Origin: an uncultured Bacteroidales bacterium
Lineage (GTDB): Bacteria; Bacteroidota; Bacteroidia; Bacteroidales; Paludibacteraceae
Direction of reading: 5' to 3'
Length of the DNA stretch: 9,107 nucleotides
Assembly: GCA_903899865.1 (NCBI GenBank)
Contig: CAIUKZ010000020.1
Location: 1-9,107 of the forward strand
Numbering within the stretch: the first letter of the stretch is position 1; each line of letters begins with the position of its first letter. This document shows positions 1-7,824 of the stretch, one piece after another. The notes beneath the pieces are model-generated. The model saw only the letters and a list, made by a program, of their open reading frames with translations, was not told the DNA's origin and did not search any database. The translations under genes and the position numbers were made by a program.

Positions 1-1
1 C

Positions 2-1033
2 AACAACTTCGAACAAGCCATCACTGCCTACAAAGAGGTACTTTCAAAATACTCGGGTAGTGAAGAGTCATACACCGCTTTGGCTGGACTGGAATCGGCA
101 TACATCGAAACAAATGACATTCCTAGCTACCTTGCTTATGTTAAAACACTGAACCTCAAACTGGTAAAATCTGACAAAAACAGGGAAGACTCTATCACAT
201 ACATTGCGGCTGAAAAACAATACCTGAACGGCAAATATCTTCAAGCTATATCGGGGCTCAAAACCTACCTCTACAACTATTGCAAAGGGGGAAAATACTG
301 TACAACTGTACATTTCTACTTAGCAGACAGCTACTATCACACCGATCAAAAAGACAGTGCACTGACCACCTACAAATTGCTACTGGCTATCACGCCTAAT
401 CAATATGCCGAAGAAGCCAATCTGCATTGTGCTGAAATATGTTTTGATAAAAAAAATTACGCCGAGGCTTTGCAATACTTCAAACAACTGCAAGCTACTG
501 CTCAAAATGACCAAAACAGAAATGCAGGAAGACTTGGAATATTGCGATGCAGTAACTTCCTGAAAGACAACCAAACCACCGTAAGCGTTGTGGCTGAAAT
601 AATGAAAGACCCACGCGCAAATGCCGAAACAAAAATCGAAGCTCGATGCAACAGGGCGAAAGCTTTTCTGGCTATGAATGACACACTCAGATCAAAAGCA
701 GATTTGGACACCCTGGCTATGGACACACGCACCAACTACGGAGCAGAAGCCAAATATCTGAAAGCCAAATTGCTTTTTGACCTCAAAAAATACAACGAAG
801 CAGAGAACGAAGTCCTTGAGTTTGCACAAACCAACACGCCACATCCTTTTTGGTTAGCCAAAAGTTTCGTCTTATTAGCAGACATTTACATTCACCTAGA
901 AAATGACTTTCAAGCCAAACAGTATCTGCTAAGCCTACAAAGAAACTATACCGAAAACGATGAGATTCAAACACTCATAACGGAGCGACTCAATGCCATT
1001 GCAGAAAGAGAGAAACAAACGATTATTCAATAA
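2..1033 (+). CDS. Tetratricopeptide-repeat protein, C-terminal part (5' end outside the window)
   Basis: The reading frame is open from base 2, so the gene starts upstream; 343 residues and the TAA stop are visible. A TTG at base 80 is an internal codon, not a start, because TPR-like sequence (NNFEQAITAYKEVL) precedes it. The protein is almost wholly alpha-helical with repeated TPR-style helix pairs such as YLADSYYHTDQKDSALTTYK, CAEICFDKKNYAEALQYFKQ, AKLLFDLKKYNEAENEVLEF and LLADIYIHLENDFQAKQYLL. It ends in a charged, coiled-coil-like helix (TERLNAIAEREKQ). TPR proteins are scaffolds for protein-protein contacts; in Bacteroidota, long exported ones often serve envelope assembly. The N-terminus is missing, so the location (periplasm or lipoprotein) cannot be read. 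It is followed, same strand, by an outer-membrane barrel gene, which makes a role in envelope biogenesis plausible but unproven. The TPR assignment is firm; the specific role is unknown. Confidence 0.85.
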   Translation, partial: NNFEQAITAYKEVLSKYSGSEESYTALAGLESAYIETNDIPSYLAYVKTLNLKLVKSDKNREDSITYIAAEKQYLNGKYLQAISGLKTYLYNYCKGGKYCTTVHFYLADSYYHTDQKDSALTTYKLLLAITPNQYAEEANLHCAEICFDKKNYAEALQYFKQLQATAQNDQNRNAGRLGILRCSNFLKDNQTTVSVVAEIMKDPRANAETKIEARCNRAKAFLAMNDTLRSKADLDTLAMDTRTNYGAEAKYLKAKLLFDLKKYNEAENEVLEFAQTNTPHPFWLAKSFVLLADIYIHLENDFQAKQYLLSLQRNYTENDEIQTLITERLNAIAEREKQTIIQ

Positions 1034-1191
1034 GTCATTGAGTTAACGAGTTGACGAGTAAACCCCTAACCCCATGAAGGGGAACTTTATTGATGTGTGC
1101 GGATGAATAGGTTTTATGAAACAAGTAGACAAGTTACAAAATGAACTCAATGAACCAGTTAACCAATGAACCAACAACCAGCAAACCTGAT
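1034..1191. repeat. Repeat-rich spacer with degenerate octamer arrays in opposite orientation
   Basis: The spacer between the TPR gene and the barrel gene is built largely of short degenerate repeats. Three adjacent 8-base units lie at 1040-1047 (gagttaac), 1048-1055 (gagttgac) and 1056-1063 (gagtaaac). A second array covers about 1122-1179, with units such as cagttaac (1156-1163), caatgaac (1164-1171) and caacaacc (1172-1179). Read on the minus strand, part of the second array (1153-1170) matches the first (1035-1052) as cattg(a)gttaac, so the two arrays form an imperfect inverted pair. Between them lie cccc at 1063-1066 and 1070-1073 and gggg at 1079-1082; the last two can form a 4-bp stem around atgaa. 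A weak -7-like TAGGTTTT sits at 1108-1115. I infer a noncoding intergenic repeat element; whether it is repeated elsewhere in the genome cannot be seen here. Confidence 0.6.
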
Positions 1192-2985
1192 ATGAATACC
1201 AAACTGAAATTTATACTTACCATTAGCTTATTTGGAATCGTTACATCATCTTCCATCAAAGCTCAAGACACTGTCATTCACCGCAATGTAACGGTAGAGC
1301 GGGAGTACAAACCCGTGATTCATGATGTAGGAAAAATCAATGCAGGGCCAAATTTAATGTCACTGAAAGTGGATAAAGCGGTACCAAAGTACTCTGACTT
1401 TAACTTGCCACTCTCTGTGGAGCACAACATCCACACCCTTCCTGCTGCAGAAATTCAACACGAAAAATTCAGACAATTGCAACAAGGCTTGTTGCGAATA
1501 GGTATGGGATCGCACCTCAACACCTTGGGCGACCTCTCCCTCCCACTAATCAAGGACCGAGATGCCAAACTTGACTTCAACATCAACCACCTTGGAACAT
1601 TCGCTACCCAACTGCACTCACTCACCAAAGTGGGATTGGATTTTGTCAAAGAGTTTGACGCTGTAACCATCAATGCTGGAGCTAAAGCTAGCCATCAATA
1701 CTTTAGATACTACGGTGATAGCTTTAATAAAGCTGGAACGCCAAGAAACATGAATGAACTGGGCAAGGAGTATGGATATGCCATATTTACAGAAGACATT
1801 GCCAACACTGTGAATACAAACAGAATGCCCATGTCGTGGTTGCAAAAAGACTTACTTGGTGATTCTTTGAACACATTTTGGAGAGCGGCAGCAATGCTAT
1901 CCATCGCATCCAACACCAGTGCTGACAACATCCAATATCATGTTGGGGCGAAATACAATTTTTTCAATTCATTGAACGGACTAAGCGAACATTATATCAA
2001 CACAAAAGGTGGAATGAGCATCCCCGTAGACAAAAACAGACTTGGAGTAGATTTTGAATATGCCAACATGATGTATCGTCCCAACAGGTCTTACTTTACA
2101 ACTTTCAACTTCTGGGACTACTATTCCATCATGGGATTAAACCCATATTTCCGCATGACAGGTAGCACATGGGATGTCAGAATCGGGGTCAAGTCTAGCT
2201 TTGCTATGACACACGGCCGCTCCTTCAGCCCATCGCCCGATATAAAAGTAGAATGGCAAGCTTCACCCAAATTTCTGGCTGTATATGGCGGAGCCACAGG
2301 AGCTTACACCATCAACACCATGTCTGATATGACGGCCGAAAACCGATACCTCTACCCCGACACACGGGTGGAAGACACCTACACACCCATCAATTTATAT
2401 GCAGGGATAAAAGTTAGACCCGTTGAGGGATTGCTGGTAGATGCATTTGTTGACTACCGAAGGATTGAGAACCAATACTTTTTTGTAAACAAATCCTATC
2501 AACTGACACATGCTGCGAATGGAATTACGCCACTGGACTCCACCGTATATTCCAATCGATTTGATGTAGTGTACAGTGCGGCGTCACTCGTAAGACTTGG
2601 ATGTAGAGTCAACTACCGATACAAAAACACTGTCAACGTTCAATTGAAAACCGTGCATAATCAATGGAAACTCACATCTGAGCTACATGCTTGGCACAAA
2701 CCAGAATGGGAGACTGATTTGACCTCCGAGATCAGCTTATCCAAAGATTTCCACCTGATGGCTAGTTTACTAATGGAATCTGCCACTCATGCCCGCCTTG
2801 GAAACATGGTCGTTCCGTTCAACCAAAAAATTGATCTCAATCTGGGCGCCACTTACTCACTAAGCAGATATTGGTCTACATTTATACGAGTTAACAACCT
2901 GCTCAACAGTCGCTACCAAGACTATCTTGGCTACCAGGTACAAGGCATTAATGGAATGATTGGAATGACTTTCAACTTGCAATAA
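1192..2985 (+). CDS. Outer-membrane beta-barrel protein, TonB-dependent-receptor type
   Basis: This encodes a 597-residue exported barrel protein. I chose ATG 1192 over ATG 1141 because 1192 starts directly with a signal peptide (MNTKLKFILTISLFGIV…SIKAQ, likely cut before Gln). The extra 17 codons of the longer frame are Asn/Thr/Pro-rich and lie on the octamer repeats of the spacer. The mature start (VTVEREYKPVIHDVGKIN) resembles a conserved N-terminal segment I associate with Bacteroidota barrel proteins annotated as TonB-dependent receptors. The rest is alternating polar/aromatic beta-strand sequence (FEYANMMYRPNRSYFTTF, LVDAFVDYRRIENQYFF). The C-terminal strands (FIRVNNLLNSRYQDYLGY, INGMIGMTFNLQ) match the end of TonB-dependent receptor barrels. 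I see no clear plug domain, so it may be a pore or assembly partner rather than an active transporter. The last residues are Leu-Gln instead of the usual terminal Phe. The substrate is unknown. It follows the TPR gene and may be co-transcribed with it. Confidence 0.8.
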   Translation: MNTKLKFILTISLFGIVTSSSIKAQDTVIHRNVTVEREYKPVIHDVGKINAGPNLMSLKVDKAVPKYSDFNLPLSVEHNIHTLPAAEIQHEKFRQLQQGLLRIGMGSHLNTLGDLSLPLIKDRDAKLDFNINHLGTFATQLHSLTKVGLDFVKEFDAVTINAGAKASHQYFRYYGDSFNKAGTPRNMNELGKEYGYAIFTEDIANTVNTNRMPMSWLQKDLLGDSLNTFWRAAAMLSIASNTSADNIQYHVGAKYNFFNSLNGLSEHYINTKGGMSIPVDKNRLGVDFEYANMMYRPNRSYFTTFNFWDYYSIMGLNPYFRMTGSTWDVRIGVKSSFAMTHGRSFSPSPDIKVEWQASPKFLAVYGGATGAYTINTMSDMTAENRYLYPDTRVEDTYTPINLYAGIKVRPVEGLLVDAFVDYRRIENQYFFVNKSYQLTHAANGITPLDSTVYSNRFDVVYSAASLVRLGCRVNYRYKNTVNVQLKTVHNQWKLTSELHAWHKPEWETDLTSEISLSKDFHLMASLLMESATHARLGNMVVPFNQKIDLNLGATYSLSRYWSTFIRVNNLLNSRYQDYLGYQVQGINGMIGMTFNLQ

Positions 2986-3096
2986 AAAAATCGATTATTC
3001 TTTAAGAAAGATCCAAATTAAAAAAATAAATAATTATTTTTACAGCAGTAATAAATCCAAAAATAGGTTTAATCGTTATTTCAAACGCATCTTATT

Positions 3097-3939
3097 ATGA
3101 AAAAGTCCATCTTCACTTCTTTGGTTTTGATCGCTACATTCATCATTATGGCCTTTACAAGGGGTAGCGAGTGCATCGTTTTATCGAAAAACTCCTCGGG
3201 AGCGCGGTTTGGACATAGTGGCGACCCAGCATCCAAAGGCAAAGATTGTACAGCCTGTCACAGTGATGAACCAACCGCTCAAAAGGTTGCAGACTGGATT
3301 AGTTCAGACATTCCACCAACTGGTTATGTTCCGAAAACAACCTATATGATTACTGCAAAAGCTACTGCTGCTGGTGTTTCAAGATTTGGATTCCAAGTGA
3401 CTCCTCAAAATTCGTCAGGAACATTTCTAGGCACCCTAAGTGTGATTAAAGATAACACCGACACGAAACTGACAGCATCTAGCCCCAATTATATTTCCAA
3501 CACCTCTTTAGGGTCAAGTGGTACGGATGAAAAAACATGGACATTCAACTGGACTGCACCTGCTCAAGGTTCAGGACCTGTCACATTTTATGGAGCATTC
3601 AATATCACTAATTCTGATGGTGGAACGACTGGTGACAAGATTATGCTTTCTACATTGACAGTGGAAGAAAACCCAAACACTAGTATTGAAGACATTTCAA
3701 CCAACAACCAACCAGTTTCTGTTCACCCCAACCCAGCCATTGATTTCTTTACCATCCAATCAAAAAGCGATTTAATTGGAACGAAATACAGCCTAACCGA
3801 CCAAGCTGGCAAGCTAATCACGACTGGCAAAATTGATGATGAGAAAACAAGCGTAAACATCAGCCACTTAGAATCTGGCATTTACATTTTAAAAATTGAC
3901 AATCAATACAACCAGTCATTCAAAGTAATCAAAAAATAG
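3097..3939 (+). CDS. Secreted CxxCH protein with choice-of-anchor V domain and T9SS type A sorting tail
   Basis: This encodes a 280-residue exported protein. Residues 1-20 (MKKSIFTSLVLIATFIIMAF) form a signal peptide. Residues 35-55 hold a Gly-rich segment ending in CTACH (51-55), the CxxCH pattern that binds covalent haem c. Residues about 76-190 form a beta-rich, Reeler-like domain: Y-M-I-T-A-K, RFGFQVTPQ (96-104), and WTFNWTAPAQGSGPVTFYGA (148-167) followed by N-x-D-G-G-x-x-G-D. This combination is the family known as choice-of-anchor V. Residues about 205-280 are a type A T9SS sorting domain (VSVHPNPAIDFFTI, SGIYILKI, terminal SFKVIKK), so the protein should cross the outer membrane through T9SS and lose this tail. 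The ligand and function are unknown; in this family the single CxxCH may bind haem or be structural. The spacing (111 bases upstream, 128 to the next start) suggests its own transcription unit; only a poor TAGGTTTA (3064-3071) resembles a -7 box. Confidence 0.85.
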   Translation: MKKSIFTSLVLIATFIIMAFTRGSECIVLSKNSSGARFGHSGDPASKGKDCTACHSDEPTAQKVADWISSDIPPTGYVPKTTYMITAKATAAGVSRFGFQVTPQNSSGTFLGTLSVIKDNTDTKLTASSPNYISNTSLGSSGTDEKTWTFNWTAPAQGSGPVTFYGAFNITNSDGGTTGDKIMLSTLTVEENPNTSIEDISTNNQPVSVHPNPAIDFFTIQSKSDLIGTKYSLTDQAGKLITTGKIDDEKTSVNISHLESGIYILKIDNQYNQSFKVIKK

Positions 3940-4067
3940 TAGAGACACGCTCATTGATTACTTATGTCTGAAATGCACATCCTATCGAGAAAATCGAAAA
4001 CACCGGGGCATAATTAAATTTTGATTTGTGAATTCCATGCGACCAATTGAAAATCAATTATAAACAG

Positions 4068-4622
4068 ATGAAAAAATATCTTCTACTGTGTATTTCTGGA
4101 TTGTGTTACATCTCAATTGTAGCTCAAGCACCCCAAAAGCCAATCACTAAATTACAAAGTGATAGTTTGATTCTACTGTTTCGTAATCAAACAGGGATAC
4201 GTGCATTGGCTGTACTGGACTCCAACATTGTGAGATTTGCAAAACTATCACAACACAGTGCGACACATCCAGGTGTAGATAGATGGGTGGCTGCAAAAAT
4301 CCCAAAAAACATATCCCTTTATGGTGGTTTACCGGGGCAATCACCATTTTTTTCGGTAAGCAAAACAGTGAAGGATGCGGACACACTTCTCATAAAATAT
4401 TGGAAAAGCCTTCAAGTTGAATCCAGTCAAATATATGGCTACCGGCCATGGCTAGGTGTATATGGCGTGAAAGACACCATAGTAGTAGCTTTAGCTCAAA
4501 TGCAGGCCAATCCTCAATATGGCAAAGGAGGCGCTTGGCAACTTTTCGTAAAAGACCATGCCAAAAACTTAATACTGAATGACACCATAAAACTCCGATC
4601 CTCCAATCGATTTGCCAACTAA
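4068..4622 (+). CDS. Small exported protein of unknown function
   Basis: I do not recognise this 184-residue protein. The frame extends upstream to a TTG at 4047, but ATG 4068 is the better start because it opens directly with a signal peptide (MKKYLLLCISGLCYISIVAQ, probably cut after Ala19, before Gln). The Cys at positions 8 and 13 do not sit in a proper lipobox, so it is more likely a soluble periplasmic or secreted protein than a lipoprotein. The mature part is about 165 residues with no transmembrane segment and no T9SS tail. It contains an aromatic/Gly stretch (YGYRPWLGVYGVKDTIVVAL) and a basic C-terminus. Repeated L-x-L and D-T-x-x-x-x patterns (DTLLIKYW, DTIVVAL, NDTIKL) suggest a beta-rich fold. 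Nothing shows an enzyme active site. The codon use fits the genes to its left, so it probably belongs to the resident chromosome and not to the restriction locus that follows. Confidence 0.65.
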   Translation: MKKYLLLCISGLCYISIVAQAPQKPITKLQSDSLILLFRNQTGIRALAVLDSNIVRFAKLSQHSATHPGVDRWVAAKIPKNISLYGGLPGQSPFFSVSKTVKDADTLLIKYWKSLQVESSQIYGYRPWLGVYGVKDTIVVALAQMQANPQYGKGGAWQLFVKDHAKNLILNDTIKLRSSNRFAN

Positions 4623-4944
4623 AGGGATTTCTTCAGACAATGTGTGACAACACAATATAAACAAATCTCACATTAAGCCACACCATGTTTTGGAAGTAAA
4701 CAAGCTTCATTGAATTGCACCACTGAGCACCTATCTTAGACCCTATCCCTTCATCAGGGTGCAGAAGAACACATAAAAAAATCTATAAATAATCACACAT
4801 CTCGATTAAAACCTGAAAATAAAACCAGAATGACTAACTCGTGATAAAATAAATGTCCGAAAATTGGTTTTATTAAACAGTATTTCAATTAGACTTAAAT
4901 CTGTGTGTTTTTATTTTCTTTAAAAGTTGAAAGTGCAATTAGAA
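4623..4944. other. Gene-less AT-rich region between the envelope genes and the restriction locus
   Basis: No frame here gives a convincing protein, and I see no tRNA, rRNA or CRISPR pattern. It holds a weak short stem (accct 4740-4744 with agggt 4756-4760), too poor and lacking a following T-run to be called a terminator. It also holds the inverted repeat at 4818-4874 listed separately. It marks the left edge of the hsdR/DUF262 locus. No transposase or integrase remnant is visible, so how that locus arrived cannot be read from this stretch. Confidence 0.5.
4818..4874. repeat. Perfect 10-bp inverted repeat (AATAAAACCA / TGGTTTTATT)
   Basis: AATAAAACCA at 4818-4827 is matched exactly by its reverse complement TGGTTTTATT at 4865-4874, with a 37-base spacer. 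The arms contain only two C/G pairs each, so it would be a weak hairpin in RNA. It lies about 75 bases upstream of the hsdR promoter box. It could be a binding site for a dimeric regulator, part of a weak terminator, or chance in AT-rich DNA. Confidence 0.45.
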
Positions 4945-4956
4945 TTCGTATTTTTG
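4926..4956 (+). promoter_or_regulatory. Bacteroidota-type promoter for hsdR
   Basis: TATTTTTG at 4949-4956 is an exact match to the phylum's -7 consensus TAnnTTTG. At the expected 19-base spacing upstream, GTTG (4926-4929) matches three of four bases of the -33 TTTG element. Transcription would start at about 4958-4961, roughly 40 bases before the hsdR ATG. There is no strong Shine-Dalgarno sequence, which is normal in this phylum. Confidence 0.6.
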
Positions 4957-4998
4957 TAGATGAACAAATCATTAGAGAGAGTTTCTGATTAATCATTT

Positions 4999-7785
4999 AT
5001 GCTCAATCAAAATCCAGAACAATTAGCCAGAGACAATATTGACAGACAACTTGTTGCTTGTGGTTGGATTATTCAAAATAAGAATAAGCTAAACCTACAT
5101 GCAGCATTGGGTGTGGCTGTACGTGAATATCTTACGGATGTTGGCCCTGCAGATTATGTGTTGTTTGTTGCTGGAAAAGCTTGTGGTATCATCGAAGCCA
5201 AGCGCGAGGAAGAAGGACAAAAGTTCTCTGTGCACGAAAGTCAGGTAGAAGAGTATGCAAAAGCCAAGCTAAAGCGTATTAACAACGAGCCCCTGCCGTT
5301 TTTGTATTTAAGCACAGGGGCAATTACTCGCTTTGTGGATGCGCGCGACCCAAAACCTCGTTTTAGGGAAGTGTTTACTTTTCATCGTCCCGAAGGATTG
5401 CAAGCTTGGTTGCGCAAAGAAAAATCATTGCGCCGACGCATGGCAGAAGATATGCCGCCTTTGAATCCTATGGGTTTGCGCGATTGCCAAGTAGATGCAA
5501 TTACTAATCTCGAAGAATCTTTCAAAAAGAATAAGCCTAAAGCCTTGATACAAATGGCTACCGGCTCTGGTAAAACATTTACCGCCATTACTTTTATGTA
5601 TCGTCTGCTTAAAAATGTAAAGGCTGGCAAAATACTATTCTTAGTAGATACTAAAAACCTTGGAGAGCAAGCAGAGGGTGAATTGCGCTCTTATATTCCG
5701 CAAGATGACAATCGCCTTTTCCCCGAGCTGCATGGCATAATTCGCCTTAGCAGTGCTTTTGTGCCTCAAGATTGCCAAGTGTATATCAGCACCGTGCAAC
5801 GCTTGTATTCTATACTGAAAGGCACCGAGCTGGATGAATCTGCGGAAGAAGAAAACCCGAACGAGCAAAAAAGCTTTGCTAAAGAGCCGATGCCTGTGGT
5901 GTATAACGAGAAAATTCCGATAGAGTTTTTTGATTTTATAGTGATAGACGAATGTCATCGCAGTATATACAACCTGTGGAAACAGGTGTTAGATTATTTT
6001 GATGCCTTTCAAGTAGGACTTACTGCCACGCCAGACAATCGTACCTTTGGTTATTTCAATCAGAATGTGGTGTCCGATTACGGTTACGAAAAAGCCGTGA
6101 TAGATGGAGTGCTTGTGCCTTATAATGTGTACACTATCCAAACGCAGATTACCCAACAAGGTGCAGCCCTCAAAATGGGCGAGATGGTGGATAAGCGCGA
6201 ACGCCTTACCCGCAAAAAGTTTTGGGAAGCCGTGGACGAGGATGTGGAGTACAGCGGCAAGCAGTTGGATAGGGATATTGTAAACCCGAGCACCATTCGT
6301 TCCATCATCCGTGAAGTGAAAAACACTTTGCCAACTATTTTCCCCGACCGCATTTCGGCTGATGGTTCTTTTGAAGTGCCTAAAATGTTAGTGTTTGCCA
6401 AGACCGACAGCCATGCAGAAGATATTATTGAGATAATACGCGAGGAGTTTGACGAAAGCAATGAATTTTGCAAAAAGATAACCTATCAGAGTTCCGAAGA
6501 CCCTAAAACCATACTCAACAGCTTCCGCAATTTGTATTACCCACGCATTGCCGTAACGGTAGATATGATTGCCACCGGTACCGATGTGCGACCGCTGGAG
6601 GTGCTACTGTTTATGCGCGATGTAAAAAGCCGAAGCTATTACGAGCAAATGAAAGGCCGAGGCACACGCACTTGCTCCATTGAAGAATTGCGTGCCAAGG
6701 GAACACCTTCGGCTAAATTCTCCAAAGACCATTTTGTGATTATTGATGCCATAGGTGTGGAACAATCGCAAAAAACCGATAGCCGTCCCTTAGAAAAAGC
6801 ACCGGGTGTAAGCCTGAAAGAAGTGCTGCAACGCATAGCCGTGGGCGACCGCAGCGAAGATATGCTTACCACCCTTGCCAATCGCCTGTTGCGGTTGGAT
6901 AAGCAGATAAACACTGCCGAGAAAGAAACTTTTGCGAAACATGCACAAGGCCTTAGCATTGGGGCAGTGGTAAAACAATTGCTGCATGTGTACGACCCCG
7001 ATACCATAGAGGGCATCACCCAACAAGTGCGAAGCAACAAAGCAGGTTTCCCACCTATCGAAATTGAGCAGGATATAAAAACCTCGCACCAAGAATTACT
7101 CGAAAAAGCGGTGGCGGTGTTTCATAATCCTGAGTTGCGAGAGTTTATTACCGATGTACGCAAAAAGTACGACCAAATAATTGACACGCTAAATCAAGAT
7201 AGCATTGTGACTAGTGGCTGGGTGAAAGACCAAGCTGCCGAGGCGCAACAAACCATACAGGACTTTACAGCTTGGATAGAAGCCCATAAAGACGAGATTA
7301 CAGCCTTGCAACTATTTTACGGACAACCATACCAGCGCCGCAAACTTACTTACAAAATGATAAAGGAGCTAGCCGATAAAATAAAGCTGGATAAACCGCA
7401 GCTTGCACCCTTGCAAGTATGGAACGCTTACCAAAAGCTAGAAAATGCAGGTGCGCCCTTATCCGAAATGATAGCCTTGGTATCGCTCATTCGCAGGGTA
7501 ACTGGCATAGACACTCAGCTTATTTCATACGACAAAACCGTAGACCGAAACTTCCAGGATTGGGTATTTAAAAAACACTCCGGCGCAGGCTCTAAGTTCA
7601 CCGAAGAGCAAATGCAATGGCTACGCATGATTAAAGAGCATGTTACTTCCAGTTTCCATATAGACAAAGACGATTTTGATTACAACCCTTTCAACTCCTA
7701 CGGTGGCTTGGGTAAAATGTGGCAACTGTTTGGCGAACAAACAGAAGAGATTATTAATGAATTGAATGAGGTATTAGTAGCGTAA
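4999..7785 (+). CDS. hsdR: Type I restriction enzyme, R (endonuclease/translocase) subunit
   Basis: This encodes a complete 928-residue HsdR. In a type I complex with HsdM and HsdS it cuts unmodified DNA after ATP-driven translocation. The N-terminal PD-(D/E)xK nuclease domain shows D52 and E66-A-K68 (GIIEAKRE). The superfamily 2 motor follows: Walker A ATGSGKT (187-193), DECH (317-320), LTATP (341-345), motif IV KMLVFAKT (462-469), motif V TVDMIATGTDV (520-530) and motif VI YYEQMKGRGTR (547-557). From about residue 660 to the end it resembles the EcoEI-type R-subunit C-terminal domain that docks on the methylase core (LQLFYGQPYQRRKLTYKMI, VWNAYQKLE). The start at 4999 fits the family's usual opening (NPEQLARDNIDRQL). 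All catalytic residues are intact. hsdM and hsdS are absent here. GC content is high in parts (35 of 60 bases in 6541-6600) and Arg is often CGC, unlike the DUF262 gene downstream. Confidence 0.95.
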   Translation: MLNQNPEQLARDNIDRQLVACGWIIQNKNKLNLHAALGVAVREYLTDVGPADYVLFVAGKACGIIEAKREEEGQKFSVHESQVEEYAKAKLKRINNEPLPFLYLSTGAITRFVDARDPKPRFREVFTFHRPEGLQAWLRKEKSLRRRMAEDMPPLNPMGLRDCQVDAITNLEESFKKNKPKALIQMATGSGKTFTAITFMYRLLKNVKAGKILFLVDTKNLGEQAEGELRSYIPQDDNRLFPELHGIIRLSSAFVPQDCQVYISTVQRLYSILKGTELDESAEEENPNEQKSFAKEPMPVVYNEKIPIEFFDFIVIDECHRSIYNLWKQVLDYFDAFQVGLTATPDNRTFGYFNQNVVSDYGYEKAVIDGVLVPYNVYTIQTQITQQGAALKMGEMVDKRERLTRKKFWEAVDEDVEYSGKQLDRDIVNPSTIRSIIREVKNTLPTIFPDRISADGSFEVPKMLVFAKTDSHAEDIIEIIREEFDESNEFCKKITYQSSEDPKTILNSFRNLYYPRIAVTVDMIATGTDVRPLEVLLFMRDVKSRSYYEQMKGRGTRTCSIEELRAKGTPSAKFSKDHFVIIDAIGVEQSQKTDSRPLEKAPGVSLKEVLQRIAVGDRSEDMLTTLANRLLRLDKQINTAEKETFAKHAQGLSIGAVVKQLLHVYDPDTIEGITQQVRSNKAGFPPIEIEQDIKTSHQELLEKAVAVFHNPELREFITDVRKKYDQIIDTLNQDSIVTSGWVKDQAAEAQQTIQDFTAWIEAHKDEITALQLFYGQPYQRRKLTYKMIKELADKIKLDKPQLAPLQVWNAYQKLENAGAPLSEMIALVSLIRRVTGIDTQLISYDKTVDRNFQDWVFKKHSGAGSKFTEEQMQWLRMIKEHVTSSFHIDKDDFDYNPFNSYGGLGKMWQLFGEQTEEIINELNEVLVA

Positions 7786-7791
7786 GTTTTT

Positions 7792-7799
7792 TACTTTTG
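7792..7799 (+). promoter_or_regulatory. -7 promoter box in front of the DUF262 gene
   Basis: TACTTTTG is an exact TAnnTTTG match, in the 39-base gap between the hsdR stop and the DUF262 ATG at 7825. No good TTTG lies at the expected -33 distance. The start of transcription would be near 7802, leaving a leader of about 23 bases. The DUF262 gene may thus be transcribed both from here and by read-through from hsdR. Confidence 0.45.
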
Positions 7800-7824
7800 T
7801 ATCTATAAATAAATAGAATAAAAT

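Noticed and set aside
68..974. Minus-strand open frames opposite the TPR gene
   Set aside because: They overlap the coding TPR frame entirely, have no plausible domains and no promoter.
1063..1082. The cccc…gggg hairpin as a terminator for the TPR gene
   Set aside because: The stem has only 4 bp and is not followed by a run of T; it fits better as part of the repeat element.
1141..1191. Longer start (ATG 1141) for the barrel gene
   Set aside because: The extra 17 codons lie on the spacer's octamer repeats and would push the signal peptide inward; ATG 1192 begins directly with it.
4068..4106. Lipoprotein signal in the small exported protein
   Set aside because: Cys8 and Cys13 are not preceded by a valid lipobox, and the signal peptide ends more naturally at Ala19.
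4740..4760. Terminator hairpin after the small exported protein gene
   Set aside because: The stem is only about 5 bp (accct/agggt) with a long loop and no T-run after it.
5382..7092. Several minus-strand open frames opposite hsdR (73-133 codons)
   Set aside because: They are Cys/Ser/Arg-rich shadow frames of a strongly supported gene, with no family motif.
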